From positions 32,952,887-33,016,886 of the forward strand of contig OY744519.1 in NCBI GenBank assembly GCA_963556195.1: 64,000 bases of DNA, written 5' to 3'. The notes under the pieces are model-generated. The model ran no database searches. It was given only the letters and a program-made list of their open reading frames with translations, and was not told the origin of the DNA. The DNA comes from Sepiola atlantica. Taxonomy: Eukaryota > Mollusca > Cephalopoda > Sepiida > Sepiolidae. Each line of letters opens with the position of its first letter. Positions within the stretch are counted from its first letter, which is position 1. The position numbers and the translations under genes were made by a program. Of this stretch, positions 46,536 to 57,950 are shown piece after piece.

Positions 46536-46937
46536 AAGGAAAAACCAAGAGATGTTTTTTATGTATTCATCAACGTTTCGTCTTTATTTGTAAGACTTCC
46601 TCAGGATGATTTTAAGAAAAATGTCATGCAAGTACATAGAAATATTGGGTTTACATGATGGGTTAATGAGAAGTAGTAGCCACTACAGGGAGCGCAGGAC
46701 CGAGGTCCGGGCTGAGAGAAGTCGGTGACAGGGAGTGAAATGAATGTGGATGGCTATGAGTGAAAAAGGGGAGTGGTTGGAGTATTAGTGAATTTGTCTT
46801 AGAGTGGGAGAGGGGAGAGGTGCTGAGGTTTTTGTTGTGGTGAGGTGTAGCATGGATTTTGAGGGGAGGAGGAGGCTTTATCTTTTGGTTTTTCCTTTTT
46901 CATTTCCCATTACGTCGGATTATCCTCATCCTTCCTT

Positions 46938-46975
<38 letters not shown>
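46500..46975 (-). mobile_element. Penelope/retrozyme-like unit between (TA)n tracts
   Basis: The unit is bounded by TA tracts (46502-46531 and 46941-46974). Near each end is an inverted match, GAAAAAGGAAAAACCAA at 46533 and TTGGTTTTTCCTTTTTC at 46886. It contains the hammerhead-like motif at 46567-46609 and a purine-rich body on the + strand. No protein is coded. Confidence 0.45.
46567..46609 (-). ncRNA. Hammerhead ribozyme-like motif 3
   Basis: On the minus strand: stem I TCATC/GATGA (5 bp), core CTGAGGA, one unpaired A, stem II GTCTT/AAGAC with a 7-nt loop, GAA, then ACGT and U17. Stem III would be only ACGT, too short to close within one molecule but self-complementary between two. Confidence 0.5.
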
Positions 46976-46977
<2 letters not shown>

Positions 46978-46981
<4 letters not shown>

Positions 46982-47092
46982 GGGTTTAGACATGAGTTAT
47001 AGTATCATGATTTTAATCTTCGTAAGGGGACATAAAAGTGGTGCAAAATTGTTCTGTTCGGGTAATTAATTTGCTATTCTAGTATTTTTGCG
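46978..47092 (+). mobile_element. Helitron-like 3' end, family B
   Basis: TTTTAATCTTCGTAAGGGGA and TGTTCTGTTCGGGTAATTAA lead to ATTCTAGT, matching the 4310-4445 copy; the terminal hairpin is degraded but CTAG-T is intact. A (TA)n tract precedes it. Confidence 0.5.
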
Positions 47093-48018
47093 TGTATATA
47101 TAATTAAACCATTTCAAATATATTGATTAAACTAACTTAAAACGAATATTTTTCAAGAGTGCGCTATACAAGGTAGAGCTTTATAAATACATTTTATATA
47201 AACATTAAAACATCTACACAAATAAACCTATAAAGTTTATACTTAAGTTAACCTGATAAGAAATTAGTTGTCAACATCTTCATTTCAAATAATTTTAAAA
47301 CCATATATTATAATCACACCACTTGCACAAACGTGTGGACGTATAAATTTAATAGGTTTAATAAAAACTATTTAAATGGTTTTAATATAAATTTAATAAA
47401 GCACTTTAATAAATATAATTAGGTGAGTAAAGATAAAAATAAAAATTGTCTACTTCTTTATGACTGCTTGTAATTAGGTTAGCGTATGTAAAAGTAATAT
47501 ATTAATGTATGTAAATTGTCTTCCGTGTAATTTGTGCGTGTAAGTAATATAAAATTTACGGTGACATGTGTGTGTATTTATATTGCGGTTTTAACAATAC
47601 CATATGGGTGTGAGCATGTGTATGTGAAATCTTTAAAAAGGTGATAAATGTATGTGTTTACTCGCGTGTGTGATGATTTGTTAGAATATGCGTGTACGTG
47701 TACGTAATAGCTAGACATGCCATATATTGGCTTGTGTGTGTATGTGGGTTTTGTAAAAGGCGATAAACGTATGCCGTTATTTGCGGGTTTCATTGGTTGA
47801 ATGTGTAAACATCTTTTCTGTGTATGATTGATGCAGGTAGTTTTCCAGTGTGTAAATATTGTAGAGTGAGGGGGCGACTTTGATTATGCTAACCGAGGTT
47901 AAGAAATTAACATTTGATATCCTCAACATGGCTAACCCCCTCACCACTATACACGTATAGCCTCGAAAAGAACATCGACGCTTGCTGCCTCTGATAACTT
48001 GTTGTTGTTGTTTTTTAA

Positions 48019-48700
48019 CATAGTTCACCCCAAACAAGGCAGACCGCCACTGTAGACGTAAGGGGCTACTGAGAAAAAAAGGGTGATGGTTTTCGGGGGG
48101 GGGGGGTCAACCTAATTTAGGAGCTGCGCAGCGAGATGTCTGTTTACATTAGTTTTAAATTTCTGCATGTCAGTAACGTCAGGAAAGCAGGGAGCAGGGA
48201 AGGAGTTCCAGAGTCCAGCAGCACGAGAAAAAGAGCTTTTGGAGCAGAAAGCTCTTCGGCATCTGGGGACCTCCACAGTGAATGGATGGGATTTGGCAGA
48301 TTGTCGGGTTGGTCTAGTGAATTTACTTCGTGGGGTTACCAGAGCAGCAAGTTCAGAGCACAATCCATTCAAGTACTTGTAAAACAGGCACAAGGAAGCA
48401 ACATTGCGGCGATGGGACAGGGGATGGAGCTTGGTGGATAGTGAAGGACCTATCAAGTTGGCGACTCTTTTTTAACCTTGTCAAAGAGGGAGAGACTCGT
48501 AGAAGATGCACCAGCCCAGATGTGGCAACAATACTCCACGCATGGGCGGATGGTGGCTTTGTAGAGATACAGGATAATATCAGGTGTTAGAAGTTTACTG
48601 GCACGGTAGAGGGAGTCCACCTTCTTTGCAGCAGCCTTGGCAATTTCGGACAATTTCATCGCTTCTGTAAACAGTCCTGATAGATTGTGCTGACATATAA
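48019..48700 (-). mobile_element. LINE ORF2 3' end (best copy) and 3' UTR
   Basis: Minus-strand frames encode DIILYLYKATIRPCVEYCCH, IWAGASSTSLSLFDKVKK, then IGPSLSTKLHPLSHRRNVAS, LCLFYKYLNGLCSELAALV and FSRAAGLWNSFPAP with VNRHLAAQLLN at the end. One frameshift lies near 48455. This is the conserved tail of a CR1/jockey-like non-LTR reverse transcriptase ORF. The 3' UTR ends in cagtagccccttacgtc, as at 1.5 kb. It is the least damaged LINE fragment here, but 5' truncated. Confidence 0.85.
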
Positions 48701-48738
48701 ACAGATTAATTTGTGTAAACTGTTTTATGTTTATATAA

Positions 48739-48776
<38 letters not shown>

Positions 48777-48849
48777 GGATAATTAAAGTCAAGTATATAC
48801 TTGTGTTTCTGTTTTAATTTTTTTATTATTGTGATTGTTCACTTAAAAT

Positions 48850-49165
48850 CGGAAAGCGCTTGCAAAGAAACTCTGTCCATGAAAATGCCGCCTGACGCTA
48901 GGCACACGGAAGAAGAAAGACAAAGTTATGTTTGTTTGTGGAGCAAACCGAGTTCTTTCTGTGAATGTTTTACAAGTGGAATCAGATATTGGAGCTTAGT
49001 CGGGCACCTTCCATGGAAGTAGTAGAGTAGAGAAAGACAAGCGACGTCTTTTCTGTGAGAACTAAGCTGTAAGGAACAGAATATATCTTGTCTAACTAGA
49101 TTTCAAAGTTGATTTTTTTTTGTCTACACAATGAGCAGCGCCTCCCCAAATATGGGAGCAAATTA
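48850..49165 (-). mobile_element. LINE ORF2 3' end fragment, second subfamily
   Basis: On the minus strand CCATATTTGGGGAGGCGCTG, a LRLSLLYYFHGRCPTKLQ-like block in broken frames, and a GCGTCAGGCGGCATTTTCAT block correspond to the LINE at 25.5-26.1 kb rather than to the adjacent copy. Confidence 0.6.
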
Positions 49166-49194
49166 GGAAAAAGAAAAAAGAAGAAACATGACAG

Positions 49195-49883
49195 ACACTT
49201 TTATGAACATCCAACAAAATATTTTATTTCACTCTTTTATCTCTACACTTATTAAATTATGCAACTTCACATTCTCCATTCCACAGCCAAATCATTGTTT
49301 TAACTCCATTTTTTTTTTACAACTTTGGTATTTTTTTGTATTTGTTGCCTTTTTTTTCAAGTTAATTCTTTTGTTTTTGTTTTATAGTTTCATATTTCTG
49401 TTTTATTATACTAATAAAATTAATTCTTATATAAATAATATACGGGAATGAAACGCGGAAACCTCTGTGTAGCTTAATTGCCATAAATATATTTTTATAA
49501 CTTTATATATATATATTAATTCAATAGAATACAAAATAGATGACATAATTAATATTTTGTAATCATACTTCAAAAATCAATATTCAACAATTTTTACATA
49601 TGTACACGTGTTTCATAAAATCTTCATCACTATTACACCGGGGTAAAACTTGACTAATTTATAATTTTCCTCTTCTGCATATATTCGTTATCAATTCCAA
49701 TTCAGATAATTTCCAATAGAAATATTCGAAACCAGTACAAAAACAAAACAAAGTGCAGATAGATTGATCAGATACAAGATTTTTTTTCTACAAATGAGCT
49801 TAACATTAAGTCGAAAACATATCAGGATGGGATCCATTTAAAGGGCTACGACTAGCTTCAAAACAGATGGTAATTGATTTTTC

Positions 49884-49921
<38 letters not shown>

Positions 49922-50040
49922 GATAGGTGAAAGAAGAGTGATAAACATGTACAAATGTCCAGATTTATTTCAACTTTGATTGTTCAACGCAAGATATATT
50001 CGGTAATAAAATTATGTTTATTATTCTTTCCTTAAGCCAA
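49195..50040. other. No gene; repeat remnants
   Basis: Contains the right half of the 36.4-kb foldback (49445-49505), a degraded GTGATGAAGA...GAAACACGTGT block on the minus strand near 49590-49630, and a TA tract at 49890-49919. Confidence 0.5.
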
Positions 50041-50551
50041 AGCTTTTCAAAGTCGAAATCTTATCTTCAGAGGAATTACATAGATAGATAAGTTGGCAGT
50101 GGAAAAGCCAAAATTCAACATTTGAAAAATATTAAGTAATGGAGAGTGAAAAAAAAAGTTCGTGTAAAAAAGATATGGAGTTAGTCCAGTTGGTAATTGT
50201 CCGTTGATAAGGTGTCCAATGAGAGGAGATTTGGATGAAGAAGGGTTTTCGTGAAGGCAGCATGGAAAAGCGTTCAAAAATGAAGTAACTCCAATAGTGA
50301 GATGTTGAGTTCAGATCGTAGGTGGAGCGCACTTGATCGGAATTAATTATGAGAAATCGGGCCATTTTACAAAGACCTTCTGGGCCGGAGTAGGAATTAC
50401 AGTTGAAATGTGTTCCGTAGACGTTGGCAGTGAAATATATAAGCAACTCTAACAAAAGACGAAATCCTTTAGTTAAAAGCGAGGCCAAATAAGGAAAGGG
50501 GTTGGAAGGATTAAATAAAGCATAATATATATTATTACACACACTTTTTTA

Positions 50552-50868
50552 AATATTAAAGTGTTTTTACCTACAGACGACGTCGTTTCGGGCTCTATTA
50601 CCCTCATCAATGTAGGGGTGGCGGTCGGATAGGCTCGAGCGCAGTTCGTAGATTCAGCCTAGGATCACGAGACAAACGCTCAGGACCACGCAGCCGCTAG
50701 AAATCGCCCCACAGTAATTGAAATTAAGGTACACTTATCCGGGCAGTGGGAAAAGCGTCTCTTTTTAATTTCCACCAGGGCTCTACTTTTATGACTATTA
50801 CATCTTTAAAGGGGCTTTTAAATATAAATATTTTTTTTATATCGAAGTGTTTTTTCACCTACAGACGA

Positions 50869-50870
<2 letters not shown>
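50552..50870 (-). mobile_element. Retrozyme-like unit, 288-bp repeat
   Basis: GTGTTTTTACCTACAGACGAC ends at 50581 and its repeat, ending GTTTTTTCACCTACAGACGA, lies at 50850-50869: a direct repeat with an offset of 288. The left copy is a whole hammerhead-like motif; the right copy holds only its 3' half and is cut by a (TA)n tract at 50872. Direct repeats of a hammerhead around a short non-coding body are the layout of retrozymes. No frame of note inside. Confidence 0.6.
50570..50616 (-). ncRNA. Hammerhead ribozyme motif with a C3 change
   Basis: On the minus strand: stem I CCTACA/TGTAGG (6 bp, perfect), core TTGATGA where the consensus is CTGATGA, stem II GGG/CCC, GAA, stem III ACGAC/GTCGT-type palindrome, and GTC as cleavage site (between + 50576 and 50575). 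The single departure is C3 to U (50610), which would weaken the C3-G8 pair, so this copy is probably impaired. Confidence 0.65.

Positions 50871-50871
<1 letters not shown>

Positions 50872-50940
<69 letters not shown>
50872..50940. repeat. (TA)n tract
   Basis: About 69 bases of TA, the longest pure tract with 30510-30563 and 55346-55402 close behind. Confidence 0.95.
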
Positions 50941-50947
<7 letters not shown>

Positions 50948-51079
50948 GGAGAATGAAAAGTCACACTTGGAAGCGTTGATGAAATGGCAATAATAAGGAG
51001 AATATTTTGAAAACAATATTTAGTAAAAAATTTGACAACGCATTTATTTATATTTTTTTAAATAAATTATTTATTTATC

Positions 51080-51120
51080 TTAAAAACTTGAGCACCTTCG
51101 GTGATATTCACCCTTGTCAG
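51080..51120 (-). other. Degraded hammerhead-like block
   Basis: The minus strand reads CTGACAAGGGTGAATATCAC then CGAAGGTG: stem GGTGA/TCACC is intact but G8 is A and the GAAA segment is changed. Probably a Penelope/retrozyme tail remnant. Confidence 0.3.
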
Positions 51121-51247
51121 AAGTATAAGCATATTTTGTTTCCTCTTTTTTCGTTTAATCGTTCTTGCTTGAGACGTATTTATCGCAGTCAAGTTGAAAT
51201 TCGTCTTGATGTTATCGACGAGTAATGTTGATATGCCGGTGTTTATA

Positions 51248-51289
<42 letters not shown>

Positions 51290-52103
51290 TATTTCGGAAA
51301 ATATCAATTTTAACCAAAAAAACAATCCCAAAAAATATTATTTTATTTCAATTATGCTGGCTACGAACATTTCAGAAATATTAATGTTGCAGTTATGCTT
51401 GAAGACAGGATGCCAATGCAAAAGAAGTCAGATTCTCGAGCAGTTTCAACACTCTGCAAATCTCCTCTTATAAAAATGTGTTTGAGGTAAACCAGTAGGA
51501 TCTGATCCGTGTTTAAATTATTGAATAAAATTCCAGGGTTTATAGAGATAAATGTCAAAGAAATCCTTTTTGGGATTGACAGCAAGCTACATCGCCCGAG
51601 GTAGTTCACTAATAAATCAAAGATGGCAGCCATCTTTGATTTACCCTAGTAAATTGCCTCAAATGCTTTCTTTTTTATTATAACCGGCTTGTAGAGGTGA
51701 TTTGTCCAGCGTTGAAACCGGTCGACGATTTGATTTGACTATTATGAACTTCTTTTGTATTGTCATACTATTTGGTGAGCTTTTTACGAAATTAAATTTA
51801 GAAGATAGATAAGAAACGGAAATGTATTCTGGTGGATTTTTACAAAATTAAGATTATTATTTTATTTTACACTATTGCTTTTTTTAATTTAATTAATAAA
51901 TATTCGATTAATAGTAAATTAAAAATAATTCTATGCGTAATTATCAGTTACATTGACGCGAGAAAAAGAGATACACATAAAATAGTCTAACTTTATTAAT
52001 ATAGATATACACAATTGATATCGCCCGCCCCGAAATATGAAACTGAAAATTGGGTATAATTAATTACAGCATTTATTTGTTTTGTTTTGTTTGTTTTCCG
52101 CAG

Positions 52104-52367
52104 TGTCTGCAAAAGAAGAAAAGGCTTGGCCCTTGCAAGAAAATGCAGCGTTTGGTGAAAGGACTAAAGAAGTTGAAACAGCAGTTGCATAACATTCGCT
52201 CGAAATGGTATTACATGTCTCCGCAGAAGATGGTGGCAGTGGAGGCCAGTCGCGGCTTGCGCTACGACAACCTTCGCACGATCATGGAGAAGACGCTCCT
52301 GCGGCACACGTGCACGGACATGAAAAAGAACCGGAAGCCAATTTCAGGAGGACAGTACAGCAATTAA
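52104..52367 (+). CDS. Host gene, last coding exon
   Basis: Acceptor TTGTTTTCCGCAG; phase 0; 87 codons ending TAA, followed directly by an in-frame TAG. The peptide is very basic. It starts CLQKKKRLGPCKKMQRLV, continues as a Lys/Leu/Gln-rich likely coiled coil (KGLKKLKQQLHNIRSKWYY), then MSPQKMVAVEASRGLRYDNL and a C-terminal IMEKTLLRHTCTDMKKNRK. The order of C-L, K/R-L, coiled coil, WY, S/T-P, then R....E..L.RH resembles the C-terminal region of DRC7 as I recall it. If that holds, the protein would belong to the nexin-dynein regulatory complex of motile cilia. The 385 residues seen are well under half of the usual DRC7 length, so it is either a gene with 5' exons outside the window or a short diverged paralogue. 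Identity needs a profile search. Confidence 0.88.
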   Translation, partial: CLQKKKRLGPCKKMQRLVKGLKKLKQQLHNIRSKWYYMSPQKMVAVEASRGLRYDNLRTIMEKTLLRHTCTDMKKNRKPISGGQYSN

Positions 52368-52823
52368 TAGCAAGGGACGGCCGGAAAAGAGATCACTACT
52401 TCATTTGATTATTTTTGTGTACAAATCAAGAATTTGCGAAGCAATTGGATTCTATTTATTTTTGTTTCAGTATTATACGTATATTCAGTAACGTTGTTGT
52501 TATCTATAGCCCCCACCCCCACGTGACCCCCAACAACATCCTGGGTTCTTTTATACAACAGTGTTACGCGTTTAAACATTTGTTTTCTTTTAATTTAGTA
52601 GCACAGATTTAAAAAAAAAAAAATAATACTCGACTTTCACCTTTAAAATGTAATTAAAGTTATAAATGACTTTCTCTCAATAGTCCCGAAGTTATAAACT
52701 TTATTGTTTGGATTTCCGACCGTGATAATGAAAGTGTCCCATTTAGTGAGAGGATATGATATCAGAGCCAAATAATCAGACTTGAAAATCACATCGCTGA
52801 TGATGAACCCCGAGTTTTATTAT

Positions 52824-52829
52824 AATAAA
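52824..52829 (+). terminator. Candidate poly(A) signal of the host gene
   Basis: This is the first exact AATAAA after the stop codon at 52367, about 455 bases downstream. The 3' UTR between is AT-rich, with an A13 run near 52610. No transcript evidence; AATAAA is common by chance in DNA this AT-rich. Confidence 0.3.
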
Positions 52830-53348
52830 AAAGATAACCAACATTTTTTTTTTCGAATTTTAAACGCCCGTGAAAAAAAGGTCGGCCATTTAAAGCCATT
52901 ATTAATAGTTTTACAAATGGTCCGTATCTGTTTACTCCATTACAATTCGAAATTCGTTTTGTAGCCTTTAAACTATCGAGTAATGGCTAGAATTTAAAGT
53001 TTACACACAAAAGCAAAGTATTATGGTTCATCTGTGCTCTTTAACTAAAAGAAAACATACATTTTCGAACGCGCTCCTGTCGTATCAAAGCATCGTGTAA
53101 TTCCTTATACAAAAAAACCGAATGCATCATTATATTGACATTTTTGTTTATTAATTATTTATTGATTGATTGATAATTTCAAATTTATATAGTTTAACTT
53201 TCAATTCATTATTCTGAGTTAAATCTTATTTCTTTTTGTCTCATGCAAGTTGTTGGGCTTAGTTTCAAAGGATAATATCTTTGTTGGGTGCAATATATTC
53301 ACGGCAGTGCAGTAATGATATATATATAATGATATATATATATATATA

Positions 53349-53905
53349 TATTAGGAAAATACCCGTTCAATGACGGGTAAAATAAATTTCTCGAACTGAA
53401 AAGTTTGGCACCATTTTTATGTCTTCTTACTAAAATTAAAATCAATATGTAATGCTACTAAACCATATGTCTAGAATCCTTATTCCAATTTTGATTACAT
53501 TACTTTGATTCTAAAAAAATGTTTAAAAATTGAAGACTTAACTTTAAGAGGTCTTAAAAAGAAACTGAAATTAAGTGAAGTTTACTTAATTTGTGTCCAA
53601 TAATTATGGATCAATTTTAATGCGAATCTGGAATATTTGACTTTTCAAATGAGAGGCTGTGCCCATATTATCCCGTCTAAACCCCTTTAAAATACTCCAA
53701 AGGTATGTTATAATGTTTATCAATTGATATCTAATACTATTGTAAAATTTCACAAAAATTGGAGGTATCTGAATTTTCACGAAGGGGGGGGGGGCACCCC
53801 CTCTTTTCCCCTTTGTATTAAACTAAATTAAACTAAATATAGTCCACATTAACAACTATTATGTCTAGCAGCCGATATAAACATACCTAATTTTATATAG
53901 ATTTA
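53349..53905 (-). mobile_element. Helitron-like element, family B
   Basis: Parallel over its length to 63349-63975 (CAATAATTATGGATCAATTT, CAAAGGTATG, GAATTTTCACGAAGG, AACTAAATATAGTCCACATT). On the minus strand it would start near CTATATAAAATTAGG and end with ACCCGTCATTGAACGGGTAT. About 557 bp, non-autonomous. It follows a (TA)n tract. Confidence 0.6.
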
Positions 53906-54485
53906 TTGATATATCATATCAATATTTCATTAAAGAGAAACTCTTTAAAAAAAAATAGAAACTTGTTTAATAAACAGAGCTGAATATGTTTTTTAAAGAT
54001 GTCTTTTTATGTAATTTTAAAGGACATTCATATCAAAATTCATTTTACAATTATTTCAAAGCCAATTTATTTCAGAACTAATATTATAAATAAAAAAATA
54101 GATTCTTATTCATCACTTTTTCCTTCTAAAAACAACAAAATAAAAATCAATTGAAGACTGCTTTTTATAAGAAATTTATGAAAAATATTACCAATAGGTT
54201 ATAGATAAATCATTGTCACATTTCAGTTTTAAAAATATTTTGAATAGTTTTGCACCAAAAAAAATTCTTTATAATCCATCACTATTACAATCCCGAAAGT
54301 TATAACGTTAATATTTTTTATTTATTCCTATTCTGTTCTTTGGGAAATTTCGTATGAAGAAATAAAAAAAAGTAATATATCAAAATCTTGCTTTATTTAT
54401 AATATGAGTTATAGAATAAATTGGCTTTAAAACAATTGTAAAAGGACTTTTGCTACGAATTTCCTTTGAAATTAGCTAAATGGCT

Positions 54486-54487
<2 letters not shown>

Positions 54488-54535
<48 letters not shown>
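54488..54535. repeat. (TA)n tract
   Basis: About 48 bases of TA, directly followed by a Helitron-like fragment. Confidence 0.95.
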
Positions 54536-54537
<2 letters not shown>

Positions 54538-55072
54538 TAGAATACTCGTTCCAGGACAGGTATAAGCAATAAATATAGCATTATTTTTAGTGTGTTTTTT
54601 TTTGGGGGGGAGGGGTATGGTAGAGTTACAAAAAATAATAATAATGTACCCACGTTACCTATTTAATAGTTTATGATTTTACCAAGTACATACATATTAG
54701 TGACGCCCACGCATGCGCATCGATCCTTTTCAAAATGTATTACTTAATATAACTTAAAATTTGATGTAGAGCAATATTCGTTTTTCTATTAGAATTTTTT
54801 ATGGCGAGTGCGAGTTTGTGGCTGCACCTCCTAAATGACGAAGCTTACAAAATAAAATAAAATAAATGTGCCCATGTTACTCGCCGGGTTGCCGAGAATA
54901 TATATTTAAAAATTCATAATGATAGATTCATAATGAATTTTAGTAAAATTATAAATGTGCACCCCTTAAAGGTTAACATTTGCAAAAAAATGTGTCTATG
55001 TTACTTACCATATCCTTTAGAATATATATTCCACAATTAATAATGATCCGTTCATTAGTTTAGGAGATTACA

Positions 55073-55075
<3 letters not shown>
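54536..55075 (-). mobile_element. Helitron-like element, family B, diverged
   Basis: Begins TTAGTAGAATACTCGTTCC with AGGACAGGT, a decayed form of the family B hairpin. It ends near GATCCGTTCATTAGTTTAGG, matching GGTCGGTTAATTAGTTTAGG in the 63-kb copy. (TA)n tracts lie at both ends. Confidence 0.45.
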
Positions 55076-55126
<51 letters not shown>

Positions 55127-55345
55127 AAATTAATTTTTTTCAATTGTTACATATTTCAGAGATGTTTCATTGACATGGATTGACCTCTTACCGTTTAGAA
55201 AAGTCCGTTAAAGTCCGTTCAAATCATCAGCGACTCATGAAATGAAAACAAATAGAAGAATAGAGTTCAACGATCACCGGTACCATCTTCCGGTGAATTC
55301 GCTCAAGCGTCTCTTTTGGAAAAATACCGAGTTAATATAATATAA

Positions 55346-55350
55346 TATAA

Positions 55351-55402
<52 letters not shown>
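55346..55402. repeat. (TA)n tract
   Basis: About 57 bases of TA; another lies at 55076-55120. Confidence 0.95.
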
Positions 55403-55404
<2 letters not shown>

Positions 55405-55409
<5 letters not shown>

Positions 55410-56430
55410 TACACGACAAACGATGAGCTAAGAATCATTAGATTTCTATTACTTGACAAAAAACAACATAAAGGTAGGCAATCAGAACTTTGAAGGTAAC
55501 GATGGGAACTCTTGACGGAGCATAAACATGGAAATACGAAAATAGGAAAAGTTTTAAATGCAGAAAATATAGGGTTATACAGAAATGGAGTAATCAAGCT
55601 ATGAAAATTTAACGATAAGAATATAAAATGAATAAAGATCTAATAAATAAGATTCGATATAGATATAAAACCTAGCCTCAATGAAAGAAGGTTTCTCAGG
55701 TGTAACAATCAAGCATTTAGGTAACAAGACGCTAATCCACTAAACATATACTTTTTCACACCATCCACACACTAAGCAAATCCCTCACTCAATCACCTTC
55801 AGATTATCTGATAAGCCATGAAATGAAACTATATCTAACAAATACTCACCATAAAATAATAATGCAAAAACAAACGTAGGAAAATATTTTTCAAACTAAT
55901 AACAAAAAAATTTCAAAAATCAAACTACATAAAATATTTAACGGAAGACACTCAAACTTAGCTATAGTTGCACGGAAAATATCCTACAGATAATTTTTTA
56001 AGAAGCACAAGAAGAACCAAATCGGAGTACACTATAACCGGAAAATACCTATAAATAAACGTAGTACACCAACCTGTCGTAAGAACTAGTGAGTGACAGG
56101 AAACACTTGGAACAACAAAGGCATTAATGATTTTTAAAAATATGCGAACATAGCGCAACTATGTTCAGGTAGATATGACACTTTAAAAATTTAAATTAAA
56201 AAAACACCAAAAATAACATAGAAAACCAGAAAAAAGGCACCAGCTTTTAACAATAGTGCAAGACAATGTAAAATCTGCTTAGAGAAAAATAGCAATAAGC
56301 ATATATCCGAAACAAACCATTCAAACTCCAATCTACATGCAAATATAAAAATAAATTCCTAGTAAGCCACCTAAAAACGATTGATTTGAAAGATTAAAAT
56401 AGATTTATTGAATATGACAATTATTAAAAC
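55405..56430. other. No gene seen
   Basis: AT-rich sequence. The minus frames at 55409-55597 and 55958-56158 have no recognised domain or splice context. Confidence 0.35.
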
Positions 56431-56436
56431 AAAATG

Positions 56437-57041
56437 AAAATAATAAAATAAACAAAAAATAATAATTTAAATTAATAAAATAAACAAATAAATAATAAAA
56501 TAAACAAAAAATAATAATCTAAATTAATAAAATAAACAAATAAATAATAAAATAAACAAAAAATAATAATTTAAATTAATAAAATAAACAAATAAATAAT
56601 AAAATAAAAAAAAAATAATTTAAATTAATAAAATAAACAAATAAATAATAAAATAAACAAAAAATAATTTAAATTAATAAAATAAACAAATAAACAAAAA
56701 ATAATAATTTAAATTAATAAAATAAACAAATAAATAATAAAATAAACAAAAAATAATAATTTAAATTAATAAAATAAACAAATAAATAATAAAATAAAAA
56801 AAAATAATTTAAATTAATAAAATAAACAAATAAATAATAAAATAAAAAAAATAATAATTTAAATTAATAAAATAAACAAATAAATAATAAAATTAAAAAA
56901 AATAATAATTTAAATTAATAAAATAAACAAATAAATAATAAAATAAACAAAAAATAATAATTTAAATTAATAAAATAAACAAATAAATAATAAAATAAAC
57001 AAAAAATAATAATAATTTAAATTAATAAAAAAAAACAAAAT
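56437..57041. repeat. 54-bp A/T/C-only satellite, about 11 units
   Basis: Unit ATAAAATAAACAAATAAATA, ATAAAATAAACAAAAAATAA, TAATTTAAATTAAT. Units vary in length by a few A or AAT. No G occurs on the + strand over the 605 bases. Confidence 0.93.
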
Positions 57042-57696
57042 GAAAATAATAAAATAAACAAAAAAAATAAGCAATGTAGCTGAAAAATTACGCAAACAAA
57101 AACAATTAAACGCGCATTACGTAAAACAATATTGAATGACGCCCTTTTTCTTTGTTTTTGTTCTTTCTGTTTGGAAAATCTATGGTATAACTTCAGGATT
57201 AAGTTCGATTTGTGTAAAATGGCTTCTTTGTGTTGGGGTTGCTTTTGTAATACCACATTACTAGTCTAATTTACTTTGTGGTCCATTTCTTCCTTTGGGT
57301 GGTCTTTGGTTTGTTCTGATCATATTTACCTGTATTCGATATGTTGTATTCTGTTACCTGAAATAAAAAGGGCCAACATTCGCAGGATAACGTCTGGGTC
57401 ACTCACGTTGGCTATTAAAATAGCCTCTTCCGATCATGACGCAAAGATTTTTTTTCTTCCGAGTTCCACGGCTTTTATACTTGGTTGGTGTCATTTTATT
57501 TCAGAGTTTTGTTTGTGTATATAGCAACACCAGGGCCATGGTTATTTTATTTGTGATGACTTCTCCCCCTCCCTCCTCTCCCTCCCTCCTCTCCTATCCC
57601 TCCTCCAAATATACACTCATGATTGTTTTCAGATTTCCACATGTATTTACGCTATTTTGGACGCTAATAATCTTACTTATAAATTATAATTTCTTT

Positions 57697-57701
<5 letters not shown>

Positions 57702-57734
<33 letters not shown>
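57702..57734. repeat. (TA)n tract
   Basis: About 33 bases of TA. Confidence 0.93.
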
Positions 57735-57738
<4 letters not shown>

Positions 57739-57950
57739 ATATGAAATGAGTTACGTAGTTATTTTATCTACGTCGAAACTCGTTAATCCATTGAAACGGT
57801 TACCTCCCTCTGATTAATCAGTATGGACGCAAGACGGGCGCGTTATTTCAAATGTAAACAAAACGCTGGCATTTACCGTGTTACTTTTACTGATTTTTTT
57901 TTTTTATTAAAACGTTCTGCGTTTGTTTATTTTCTTAATCTTATTAGCCA

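Noticed and set aside
50047..50542. Minus-strand frames of 76 and 136 codons as a gene
   Set aside because: Two overlapping frames without domains, start context or splice signals, within repeat-like DNA between TA tracts.
55195..55235. Hammerhead core CTGATGA on the minus strand
   Set aside because: No GAAA segment or stem II follows at a workable distance.
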